Made by a program: the position numbers and the translations under genes. Of a DNA stretch of 64,000 bases, positions 30,099-41,200 are shown piece after piece. Numbering within the stretch: the stretch's first letter is position 1; each line of letters opens with the position of its first letter. Source of the stretch: Coturnix japonica (taxonomy: Eukaryota > Chordata > Aves > Galliformes > Phasianidae). The notes below the pieces were generated by a model that was not told where the DNA came from, did not search any database, and saw nothing but the letters and a program-made list of their open reading frames with translations. The stretch spans positions 1,688,057-1,752,056 of the forward strand of contig NC_029527.1 in NCBI RefSeq assembly GCF_001577835.2, written 5' to 3'.

Positions 30099-32621
30099 AT
30101 GATGTCCGAGGGGACACAGGAGGCCACCGGCTCAGGAGAGCCAGGTGAGAGCAAAGTATCCCTGCATGCAGCCCCCCACTGCAGGGCAGAGGGGTGTTGG
30201 GGGTCTGCCAGCAGTGGAGAGGGGAGTTGGGGGCACACAAGGGCTCCCCATCTGCTGCGGGCAGGACTTGGCCAGGGGAGCCACAGTTGGGCTTTGGCTG
30301 CCTGCTGGCACCGCTGGGCCTGCTGTGCCCCATCCCTGCAAGTTGCTCACTGCTCTTACTCTCTCCAGCATGTGTGTTCTGTGGCCGGGTGGACGTGGAC
30401 CTCGGCATCACTGGGAACAAATACGTGATGAAGGGATCTATTCCATACTTTTTTGTGTGGTGAGTTCACTCACAGTGCCAGCTTCTTTCCTCCAAGCAAT
30501 AGTTTATACCATTTTGTCTAACGAGATCATGCACTTTGCTCTCTGCAGACATTTTCCTCTGTCCTTTTTACAACGAGGAAGAGATGGAAATGCACATCTC
30601 TGTAGTCAAGACCTCATTCGCACGATGAAGCAGGCAGAGCAGAGGGTGAGCACTGGACCGGAACAGGGAGCTTGGTGCCAGGAGAGCTCAGCCTGGTCCC
30701 CACAAAGCAATCCCAGCCCCTCCTCCCAGCTCCAGGAGAAATCCCTGCTCTTGCAGACCAGCCCTGTTCACCAGGCAGCTCTGCAGAGTGCCACCCACCC
30801 TGCCCGCATCCTGGCGCCCTGCCCAGAGGTGCGGGGCCCGCTGCAGTAGGCCCTGAGCCTGCAGCTGATGGGGCTGCTCTGCTCTTTCCAGCTCTGCTTC
30901 GTCATGTGCAGTTCAGGGCCAGCATTCACCTGCGCAGAGCCGATGTGAGAGGAGCTTCCATCTCCCTGCGCCTACGAGGCCAGTGTGTCACCCAGTACTT
31001 TGGAGAGTACAGGTAAGGGCTGCCAGGCCTCACCTGAGCCTACAACCCCTGCTTTCAATACAAGCCAAGAAAGTGAGGAACCTGCTGTGACACCTCTCAG
31101 CAGCCTGCAGAGCCAGGGCCAAGGCCCAGGGCTCCTTCCTGTTCTTCTGCCCCACTTGCAGCTCTCCTCACCTCGCTTGTCCCTTCTGTCTTCCCCCAGG
31201 TCCTACTGCTGGGTCCATCGTCCGCATCAAGCACTGGAACCAGCATCAGCGCAGGACACGACCTGCATCATTTGCATGGAGCCCATGGATGACAGCAGGT
31301 CGTATACCACCATGTCATGTCCAGCCTGCCAACACGCCTGGTTCCACCGGGCCTGCATCCAGGTAGGAGCCCTCCCCTCGCCCTGCGGGCACCGCAGGCG
31401 CTCAGCAGCACCAGGCCCGGCTCACACCCACACTGCTTGTGTTTCTGCTGCAGAGAATGGCCCTGTGCTCTGGGCTTCGCTGCTTCCAGTGCCCCAACTG
31501 CAGAGACAGACACGCATTTCTTCAGGACTTGCTGACTGTGGGGATCCGAATCCCAGACAGGTTGGTGTCTTTCATCCAGCTCTTGAGATGTGAGGGCACA
31601 AGAGCTGTGCCTGCCCAAGGACTGCCCCGGCAGGCATGGCCCTTTGCTTCCCATGATTGTAGGAGTCAGCTTCGTGGAGAAGGTGAAATGGGGTTGGGCT
31701 GGATTAGCAGGATAGTCTGGGTCAGTCTTACTTAGGTGTCGCCAAGTTTTAACCACATTCTCTCTCTTTGCATCAAGAAGTCCAATGTGGAGGAAAAACG
31801 ATGGCTATGCATCTCTGGGAGAAGACATAGGTGCTGTGATGCCAACGAATGCGTTACCCACAGGGCCGGGAACAGGCAGAGGAAGTGGGGTGAGTTACCT
31901 CTGTGTGGCATCGCAGCCTCACCACGGGCTGGGGGAGCACAGACTGAGCACCAGAGCTGTGCCGGGCACTCCCTGGCTCAGGGCACTTTGTCTCACGGCC
32001 ACAACCCGTTGCTTTCCACAGGCCCTGGCAGCTGCTCCTCTGCAGCTCCTGTGCTGCACAAGGAACACATCGGCGCTGCTCCAACGTGAGTCTCAGCACA
32101 ACGAGCTGGGAGTGCGACAGCTGTGCTGGAGAGGGCACCGGTAAGAGGCAAACAGCCGCGTGCTGCTGGGCTGGGGACAGGAGAGGCATTGCTCAAGTCT
32201 CTTTGGCCCAGGATTGATGGGAGCCAGTTCAACCCCATGGCTGGAGATCTGTCCCATTCACCTTCTGTCTCTCCTTACAGCCCCCAGCACCAACTTGGAC
32301 AGCGCTGGCCCCAACTCCACCAGCCAGCACGGGCTGCAGGCATCTCAAAGCTCTATGACACCAGAGAGCAGCAGCTCCGGCAGCACCAGCCAGGCACCAT
32401 CGGGGCCAGATCCCAGTTCCCAGGTGCCTGAGCCACTCTCCAGACATCCAGGGCGGGCCCGGACTCGAAGCCGCTCGCCTCTCCATCGTCGGGCTGCCGA
32501 GACCAACAGCCAGCCCCAAAGACGCTGCAGGAGCCGGTCCAGGCGGCGAGGGCCAGACCAGGGCCAGAGCTGCTCCCGGGTACCACGTCGGGCCCGGCAC
32601 ATCACCAGCCGGCCCTGCTGA
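30099..32621 (+). pseudogene. PHF7-like gene (avian multi-copy family), frame-broken in this assembly
   Basis: Related to PHF7/G2E3: an extended PHD finger, a RING-like finger and an Arg/Ser-rich tail; PHF7 is a testis chromatin reader and ubiquitin ligase. Nine exons with good splice sites: 30099-30144, 30369-30459, 30549-30645, 30892-31012, 31200-31362, 31454-31560, 31778-31889, 32022-32140 and 32281-32621. Clear domains: ACVFCGRVDVD; QRGRDGNAHLCSQDL; LCFVMCSSGPAFTC; QYFGEYRSYCWVHRPHQ; TTCIICMEPMDDSRSY; CPACQHAWFHRACIQ; QCPNCRDRHAFLQDL; PWQLLLCSSCAAQGTHRRC; tail RARTRSRSPLHRR. Frame breaks: a TGA across the exon 2/3 junction, two shifts in exon 4 around the CERSFHLP motif, and two in exon 7 (112 bp against 114 in the left arm). 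It is either a recent pseudogene or a functional copy with assembly indels; the intact splice sites and tail leave both open. The poly(A) signal is AATAAA at 32762. Confidence 0.78.
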
Positions 32622-32875
32622 TGCCGCGGGAGTAGCAGCGTGCAGCCTACATGCTGGCACCGTGTATTATTATAATATTTATTTATATAGTTTATTCTAT
32701 AATATTATATAATATTATTTATTTATATATTATTTTTATATATATATTTATTATATCCCCTAATAAATTTCCCAACCCTATTTCTGTGTCACGTTTGGCT
32801 TTGTTATTAATCAGTCGCAGTGTCAATAGTACCGTGCAGTGTAAAGGCCGGGGCTGCTCCAGGCGCTGCCGCACA
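31624..32875 (+). repeat. Right arm of the inverted duplication
   Basis: Inverted match of 26565-27852. The arm begins in the intron before PHF7-like exon 7 and ends 113 bp past the AATAAA at 32762, at AGGCGCTGCCGCACA. The arms are separated by about 3.8 kb including the gap. Confidence 0.92.
32762..32767 (+). terminator. Poly(A) signal of the PHF7-like gene
   Basis: AATAAA about 140 bp past the TGA stop at 32619-32621, just after the AT-rich block. Confidence 0.6.
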
Positions 32876-32956
32876 CTGAGTTCGATAAGCAAAACCCATG
32901 GTAAAAAGCACTCTGTGATAGACAGGAATGTTTTATCTGTTCCTGTATATCAGTTA

Positions 32957-33046
32957 ACATCACCAGCCGGCCCTACTGATGCCGTAGGAGCAGCCGTGTA
33001 CAATCTCCCCTTCCTATCCAATGTCATCTGAATCCATCCCAATAAA
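32957..33046 (+). pseudogene. Remnant of a third PHF7-like 3' end
   Basis: ACATCACCAGCCGGCCCTAC and about 20 following bases match the end of the PHF7-like tail and its stop region at 32600-32645 with a few changes. An AATAAA follows at 33041-33046. It lies just outside the right arm, so it is not part of the inverted repeat itself and points to an older tandem copy. Confidence 0.6.
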
Positions 33047-33349
33047 ACTTAATTCCTTATGCCACTGTCAGTTTTGTTCTTCTCTGCCTTTCCCGAGGTG
33101 GGCAGCTTTAGTGCCTGGATCCACGGGCTTCCCTTCCCCAGCACCCAACCCATTCCTTCCTTCCCGCAGCCCGGTTCATGCTGAGCTGGGTTCTAGCCCC
33201 GACTCCAGCGGGACACAACGTTTCCAAGCGGAACAAGGAGGAGGCCAGGCTGGGCATTGTGGCTAATAAACGACACAATTAACAATTTCCCCGGTTCTTC
33301 CTTCACGTGGTTTATCTCCCATTGTATCACAGTCGGCATCACTCGGGGT

Positions 33350-34255
33350 GACACCCGCTCTGCCGCCCGCCCGCCAGGGGGCGCTGTTCCCCGTGGGGCG
33401 CTCCAGCTTCCCCTAATAACTATAGGGCAACCCCGCCCCTTGCCGTATCCCCGCCCCATGGCGCGCTCCCGTGCGGGGTTGGGGCGGGTCAGAGCAACGT
33501 GGGGCGGTTCGGGGCGGGGCCGGGGCGCGGAGCGGTGCGGTGCGGCGGGGTCTTCGCCCGGCCCAGGTGGGTGCCGCGCTGCCCAAGGGGGCTGTCCGTG
33601 TTCTACCGGGGCTCCCCACCCCGGCCCGGCTGCCTGTTGTCGCCGCAGCGCTCTCCGGTGCGGGCCATGGGACGCCGGGCCCGGTTTGGTCGGGCCGGGC
33701 CGAGCTGACGGCGCGGGGGTGGCTCCATTCCGGCCCCTCCGGGACGGCGGGCGGCGGCTCGGGGCTGCCCAGGGTTTGGCGGAGGCCCGGCGGGGCGGAC
33801 GGCCTCGCAGCCCGGGTCCCGTTACGGCCCGGAGCCGCCCCGGGCTCAGCGGGGTCAGAGACGCGGCGAATCCCACGCGTGCGCGGAGCGGGGCGGCCCC
33901 GGGCCTCGGAAATCACGCGTGGATCCGGCGCTGCGATGCGGTGCCGCCGGGGAACCTCACCCGCTGCTCCCCCGTGTCCGTGCCTGGCGCGAGGCCTCGC
34001 TGTCACGCGTGGGTCCCCGTGCGGGGCCGCAGGGAGAGGGGCTCAGGGGGCGTTAATCCCGCTCACGCGTGGGGCAGCGCCAAGCATCGGGCTCGGTCGG
34101 ACGCGGTTCTGCGTCCCGATGGGTTTTGCTTTTGCTCCGCTGTGCTGGGGAGGAAGCAGTGACATGTATTTTTTCCTGTTGCAGAGGTGTGGGGCCTGTG
34201 GCTGTGCAGGGGAGAGATCATGTGCAGCTCGTAGCTAAACGTGGCTGGCTCGCAG
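33350..34255 (+). promoter_or_regulatory. TEX264: TEX264 CpG island and 5' untranslated exons
   Basis: A strong CpG island with GGGGCGGGG-type Sp1 sites and no TATA box. A donor CCCAG|GTGGGT ends the likely first non-coding exon at 33566. A further candidate non-coding exon at 34185-34255 has a good acceptor (TTCCTGTTGCAG) and donor (CGCAG|GTGAGT). It contains a tiny upstream frame, ATGTGCAGCTCGTAG. Open frames of 200-300 codons across the island are a composition effect. Confidence 0.6.
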
Positions 34256-35210
34256 GTGAGTGGGGCTGGTGAGCCCCGTGCTGAGCCCCCCCACCAGGAT
34301 GTGGTTCCTCTTCAGCTGCACAAACAGTGTTGGAGGTGGAAAGCTCCTCTTGGACAAAGCGTTTGTCACAGCAAGCTTGAGGCAGAGTGTTTATTTGCAG
34401 TATGGGATTCAAGCATTGCTTCAGCCAGGAATCCCATAGGGCTGTGGCAAGCAACCCTCGTCGTCAGTGCTGTGGTTTGAGGGAGGGCACGGCGCACACA
34501 GCTCTGTTGTGCTGGGTTTGGATGTGCTCCCCAGGGCTGTTGTGCTGGGGAGAAGGTGAGCTGTGTCCCGGCTGCTGCACTGCACGGGGAGGTGGGATGT
34601 GGGGCAGAACAGGAAGGCTTGGGTTGTAAACTTGGAGATGAATAAAAGCCACCTGGACTGAAGGGCAGCAATGCATTGCAGTGCAGTGTGATAGGGATGC
34701 TGTTCCAGCTGGGCCTCCTGCTCTGATCCCAATGCATGGGGATCAGCCCCAAACCAGCTCCATCCTTGCTCAGCTCTGCAAATCCTGTGCTGCAGCCCAC
34801 GGCCTTTATAACCTTTATTTGGTTATGGAGCCATAATCTCCAGCCCAGCACTGTGTAGATGATCTCTTTACAATGATGCAGCCTCACTGTTTGTTGATCC
34901 CCCATGGGAGTGGGCTGTAGGCAAGGCTGTTTTGTATGCTCCTGGTACCAGGAGAGATGGTTCCTGGTGCTGGGGATGGTTCCTGGTGCTGAGGACAGTG
35001 CCTTTCTATCCCCACCCCCACAACCACTTAATTGCTGGGCGGCACCACAACAACATAATTGGTGTCTGGTGACCAGGCTGGAACAGGGGAGCTTGGCACA
35101 GGGTTTATATACTGAGCACTTTGTGCAAGCACTGCCTTAATACTCTCCTTCTCTTTTCTCTCTGCTCTCTCTGTCAGCACGCAGGACAGATGTGGCACCA
35201 CCCATCCATC

Positions 35211-38200
35211 ATGTCCGACTGGATGCTCCTCGGGCTGATCGCCGTGCTGGTCGTGCTGCTGCTGCTCACCATCTTTGCCTTTGCTGTCTACTCAGGACTC
35301 TTCACAGAGGTGGTGGTCAGTGCCGGCTCGCCGCCCGTCGGCAGCACCACACTGGCTTACAAGTTCCGGGTGGGCCCTTATGGAGAGTCGGGGCAGCTCT
35401 TCACTGATGGCTGCAGCATCTCCTCGAAGCTCTGCTCCATTGGTGTTTACTATGACAACCCGCACACGGTAAGGCTGGGGCAGGGCAGCCCCTGATGGTC
35501 CCAAGCGGCACCTGTGGCTTGTCCTGCTTTGGTGAGCACTGGGGCTTGTGAGGTCTCCAGACCTGCAGAGGGTGATCTGTGTGCCGAGGCACCTGAAAGC
35601 TGAGGGTTTCTTGGATAATGCTTGTGGGGATGTGTCAAGTGAGCAAAGCTTGCTGTCACTGGCATCTTCTATCAGCCAGACCTTATGTCTGCTCTGGTTA
35701 CAGGGCAGAACCTGGTGCTTGTCATCCCAGCTCCGTGCCTCATAGAATTAGAGAGTCATAGAATCGTTATGGTTGGAAATGACCTTTAAAATCACCAAGT
35801 CCAACCATGAACCCGTTACCACCATGCCCAATAAACCATGTCGCTACAGGTGACACACTGCTGTATTGTTTCAGCACCTCCAGGGACAATCTCAAAGTGA
35901 GTGGTCTCTTTGGTTTGCTGGATCCATATCCATACTCCTTCTCTTGTTTCTCTTGCTCTCTCTGAGCTTCCTTGTAGTTGTTTAGTCCCCTGAGTCTTCT
36001 CACTGAACTCTCAGCGGGCTCGTGGTGAGGTCTCTTGGCTGATGAAATAGCACTGTAACTGCAAAGCAAAGCAAGTTGGAACTTGCTGTAGGATGAAAGG
36101 CCTCCAGGTGGGCTTCTGCTGGAAGGGTGCAGGGCTGTGCTGGGTGCTGCCCTGCAGGCTGTGTCTGCCTGTGCATCACAAGTGTCAGCAGAGGGATGGG
36201 TGGCAGAGAAGAAGCAGGCTGGGATGGCGGGAGGTGCCATCTCAATGTTGTATGCACCTGAGCTTTGATGGTTCTGCATGCATCTGCCAGGGCAGCTCAG
36301 GGGGTGTTGTGCAATCTCAGGGAGAGCCTCCTGTATTCCAGGCTGTGTCCATTACCTCCTCCTGCCCCTGGGCACCACTGACAGAACCTGGCACTGTCCT
36401 TTCTTCCCCTTCCATGTGGGACTTTTGGACACAGACAAGAGGCCCTGGGCCTCCCCTTCTCCATGCTGAGCAGTCCCAGCTCCCTCAGCTTCACCTCCCA
36501 GGAGAGATGCTCCAGAGCCTTCATCCCCTTGGTGGCTCTTCCCTGGGCTCCTCTGCACTTTCAATGTTTCCCTGGTACTGGGGAGCCCAGACCTGGGCCC
36601 AGTGCTCACAATTTGGCAGTCTGCTGGTCCTGGTGCTGTTTCAGGAAAGGGAAGGTGACTGCTGGGCCCCTGCTGGGTGTCTGCAGCTCTGGCCACCCTG
36701 CTTGTGGGCTGCCTTGTGGCCCTGGAGGAGGGAAGGCAGGGCTGCAAGAGCAGGGGAGCAGCAGGGAAAACACTGCTGGTATCTTTGAGTGCTGCAGAAC
36801 CCCTGCCAACAGTGCTTTAAGCGTCTCAATGGACAAGATTAATATTAATACTCCCTTTTTCTTTTTTTCTTTTTTTTTTTTTCCTTTTTAATTCAATATT
36901 TAGCAACCCAAAGGGCTTCTCCCACCTCTGGCAGGGACAAAAATAGCTGCTCAGCAGGGGTTGGATATGGCTGGCAGGCTGCTGCTCAGCTCCAGCCCAG
37001 TGCTTCTGCCCAAGTTCAGTTTGGGGCATGCACTGGCATCCCTTGCAAGCTGGTGCTCTGCACCCAGCCCTGCCCCAGCACTTGGTGGATGAGGCCAAAA
37101 TGCTTCCTGGTTAATTCCCACCCTTAAGAGTGCCCGTGAGGCTGGGGGGAGATAGTCACTGCTTTGTGCATACGGAAGCTGTTCCTTACACATCTTCCTG
37201 GGTGTGTCTCTAACAAGGTGCCCTGTTGTCTCGACTCCGCATTGTGATGGGGATGTGGCCCAGGAGGAGGTTCACTTCCTGGTTTTGTGTGCACTGAAGA
37301 TGCTGTACGTGGCACTGGGCTGGCTGTAGAACTTCCAGTGAACAGAGACAGTCACCTTCCTGGTTCCTTGGGTCTCTGCCCAGTGTCTGCTCTGCCTTTC
37401 GTTGCTCTGACCCCATAGCTGGGGCAGCTGGGTGTCTGCTGAACCTTTCTTCTTGCCACTGATCTGTTCTTGTGCGAGGATTTGGGGAGGCTGGGTCTTT
37501 CCTGCATCCACAACAGGGATCCTGTGATGCACTGGAGACCAAGAACAGCTTGGCTTGCTATATTACAGATGCCACTCGTCCGTTGTCCGATGCAGCAAAC
37601 CAGGAGCTATTGCTCCGTGGTGGAGCATCTCCTTGTTCCAGCCTTTCCTTGCGAGCTACACAGAGCTCATCTGCAGCTCCTCCTTGCAGCACATGAGGGC
37701 AAGAGTGAGCCATCTTGCCTGTGGAGCGATGCTGCTGCTTCTGACTCTCTGCTCTTGTTTTATCTCTTATCCTCTGTGCTCATTTCCTCTCTGGGATGTC
37801 CCATTGCTCATGCAGTGCTAGAGGATGCTTGAGGGGCAGGGGAGGTGCGAGAGCCCTGTGATGCAGTTTCCCCACCCTGTTGTGATGGAGGCCATGAGAT
37901 GTGCTTTCTGCATGGCTGCCAAGTGTCGAGCACCCAGCGTGTGCCTGCACTGCACTCTTGTCCTGGAGAGCACGGCTGGTTTGAGGCTGGGTCAGGCACT
38001 GTGAGGAGCAGGTACCAGCTTCACGTGTATTGATCTGCTGAGTCTTGGCTGAAGTTCAGCTGCCCTGTCCCTCTGTCCCCCCACCAGGTGTCTCCTGAGA
38101 AGTGCCGCTTTGCCATCGGCCGAATCCTGAGCGAGGGGGATGCAAAGCCATCAGAAGAGCAGATCAGGAGGTTCCAGAAGTACGGCTTTAAGATCTTCAC

Positions 38201-41200
38201 CTTCCCCACGCCCAGCCATGTGGTCATGGCAAGCTTCCCGTTCACCACACCGCTGTCCATCCATCTCGCAGTCAACCGTGTGCACCCAGCCCTGGACACC
38301 TACATCAAGGTAAGCAGTGGTGGTGCAAGGAGTGTCATGCAGTGAGCAGCAGTTGCTCTCCCTGCTCCCTGTCCTTGTCCTCCTCCAGAGCAGCCATGGC
38401 AGGTGTGTTCCTGAGCAGCTTATGGGACGTGGTACCTGTAGGCTGGGGCTTTGTAGAAGGTCCTGGTTGCTGCGTGTAGAAAGGAAGAGGAACATCTTCC
38501 CTCCATGGGGAGGATGCTGGGGTGGAGATGGTGCTCAGCCTGCGGCTTATCTGGCTGTTGAGTTCCGTCGTTTTCGTTTGTTCGTGTTGAAGCTCACTAT
38601 TTATAAACTTGCTTTTCCTGGCGAAACTCCCAGCCCTGCGGGAGAACCGTGTGAATCTCCCAGCCTGCGCCATGCTGCAGGACCGCTGCATGGGTGCCAG
38701 CCCTTGGCTGTGCTCCTGGGGATGGTGTCTGCCCAGGGATGCCCAAACACCAGCTGCCACCACTTGTGCCATGCTTTGTGATGTGTGTACTCTTGCCTGT
38801 CCCCCTCCTCATGCTCTGTCCTTTCTGTCCCCTCTCAGGGATCTGCTGGCTGCTTCAGTGTGGGGGTGTAGAGAGCGCTGCCAGCCCTGTGAGGGACGTG
38901 TGGCTTCAGTGGGGACGTGTGGGGAGGGGGCAGCAGGCTGGTGACGTGGGGAGGGCAGCCTGTTGCTTGGGGACAGGTGCTGGCAAATACATCTGTGCCT
39001 GGAATTGAGGCTGGAAAGGGACCCATGGGTCGTGCTGGGAGCATCCTGCAGCTTCTAAGGAGAGCAGCCACTTCTGAAATAAAATAATCAGCTGAAATCC
39101 CACGCTGCATGCTGAGCAGTGTTCAGAAAGGAGGGGACACATCTCAGTCCCTGCCATCTGGACCAGACCAAACACTCTGGCCTCAGGCACACCTCCAACA
39201 TGAGCACCACCACTGTGCTGGGTTCATGGGGAAGAGAGCATTGCTCAGCCTCAGTGAGTCACAGGGTGCAATGGGAGGAGCCCCGAGCCTGGCTTGGGAT
39301 GCTGGTACCATTCTGTGCTGCCTGGCCAGGACCCGTAAGTAATCTTGCTCCCAGCTGCAGGTGGTGCTGGCTCTGGCTGGGGAAGGGGAAGGAGAGAGGG
39401 GGAAACTTTTATGGAAACAAGCAACCTGTGCCTGATTTGTGTTGGGAATGGGGGTTGCCATGGAGACAGCTTCTCCAAATAGCATCCTTCATCCCACCCC
39501 CGGCGCCCAGCTCCCTTGAGCGACCCCAGACAGCAGTGAGACAGCTCTGCTTTATTTATTTATTTCACACTGCGCCCACTTTAAGCAGCACGGCTGTTAT
39601 TAATGAGAGCTGGGGTCAGGAGTGAGGTGCAGGATCCTGGCAGCATCTGGGGGATGCAGAGGGGCAGCGACAGAGCAGAGTGGGCAAGGGAACCGGTTCA
39701 TGTTTTGTCATGAGAAGGGGAAGTAGAGAGAAGAGGTGTGGGAGGGAGGGTGGGGAAAGGGCTCTGGGATTGCTGAGGAATGGAGAAGTGAATTAGGGAG
39801 GTGCACTGGGGAAGGTGCCAGGGCTGGTGGAGCAGGATGGTGGGAGCAGCCCTTGAGTATCAGGTGGGTGAGCCCTTCCCTGACTGTGGGACAGGGTGCT
39901 GTGCTGCAGTGCACACCTCACCTTGGCTTCAGCCCTGACCTCTCTGCCTACAAAACAGTTAAATCTGAAGGAGACATCTCTCTTCATGAGAGACTGAAGG
40001 CAGTTGGGCTGGCACAATGCAGGACACGGGGTGGCTGAAGTGTCTCAGGGCCAGGGCTTTGTGCCTAGGGCAGGTGACAGCTGGGGTCTGAGCCCACTCC
40101 TGGCTCTGTGCTTGGTCCTGAGCATGGTGACGGCTGTTCTTTGGTGCCCTCAGCCACTCTGGGATGGTGATGGAGAGCCCACACAGAGCCCATCTCTGGG
40201 GTGACCATCCTTAGCAGCTCAGGGAGCTGGTTATTAAACATCGACCTCCTGCCATTTCAAGCAGTGTTTATTCTGGCTCAGGTTTAATTAGCTCTCTGCA
40301 GCAGGCTGCATGCACTGCTTTGGCGAGCCCTGCACAGTGGGCAGCCTGGCATTGCCTGTCCCCAGGGCTCCGTGGGCAGCCAGACAGGCGCTAATTGCAG
40401 CCCCAGGTGCTTGTAGGAGCCAGCAGCCCTCTTTCCCTGGGATTTTGGGTAGGAGACTTGGGCTGGTAGAGGTGTGTGCTCTAACCAAGGCTGGCATGCA
40501 TGTGGAGCAGGGAGGGAGGAGAGGTGCTCTCACTGTCCCTGTAACTCCTGAGTACCAGCAGTGTGCAGCAAGCCAGCAAACACTCTGCAGTACCACAGAG
40601 CTCCTACTCCATCCTCAGGGCACCCCAGGGTGCTTACCAGGTGTTGCTCTTGCTGCTAGGAGGGCTGCACTCATGCCTTGTTTCTGCTGCTAGCCAGGGA
40701 ACCTCATTACTCCTTTACCCACTGGCTTGAAGCGCCTGTTAGCTGAGCTCTGTTCCCCTTGTCGGCTGAGATAGTTTAGGATGCAGTCATCTCTTCTCTT
40801 TGATAATCAAATGTACAGAGCTTGTAAAACCTCACTGATGTACTTTCCAGTCTCTTCTGGGTGCCTGTTTTTGGCCCATTTTGAGCTCAGGAGACTCTCT
40901 GAAGTGCCACCTGCAGGAGAGGACACTTGATTTCAGCCATGGTCTCATTGCTGTGGGGTGCTGATGCCTCTCAGGGTGCATCCTCCCTCGTGTGACCTGC
41001 TCTGTCTGCAGAGGGAACCCACAGCTGGGTCTCATTGCCAGCACCTTACATGGGTGCATGCGTGTCTCCCACTTCTCCTTTTGTTTCCTTTACCCCTGTT
41101 GCTACGGCTTTTGGCTTTGTTCAGCCTTGTCAAGGTCAAACTTCTGCTTGTTATTATAAATGATTGTCTTCAGAGCTGTGTTCCCATCCCAGCCCGTCTG

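Noticed and set aside
33257-34162. Open frames of 200-300 codons at the TEX264 promoter
   Set aside because: Composition effect in a CpG island; interrupted by the TEX264 first exon donor.
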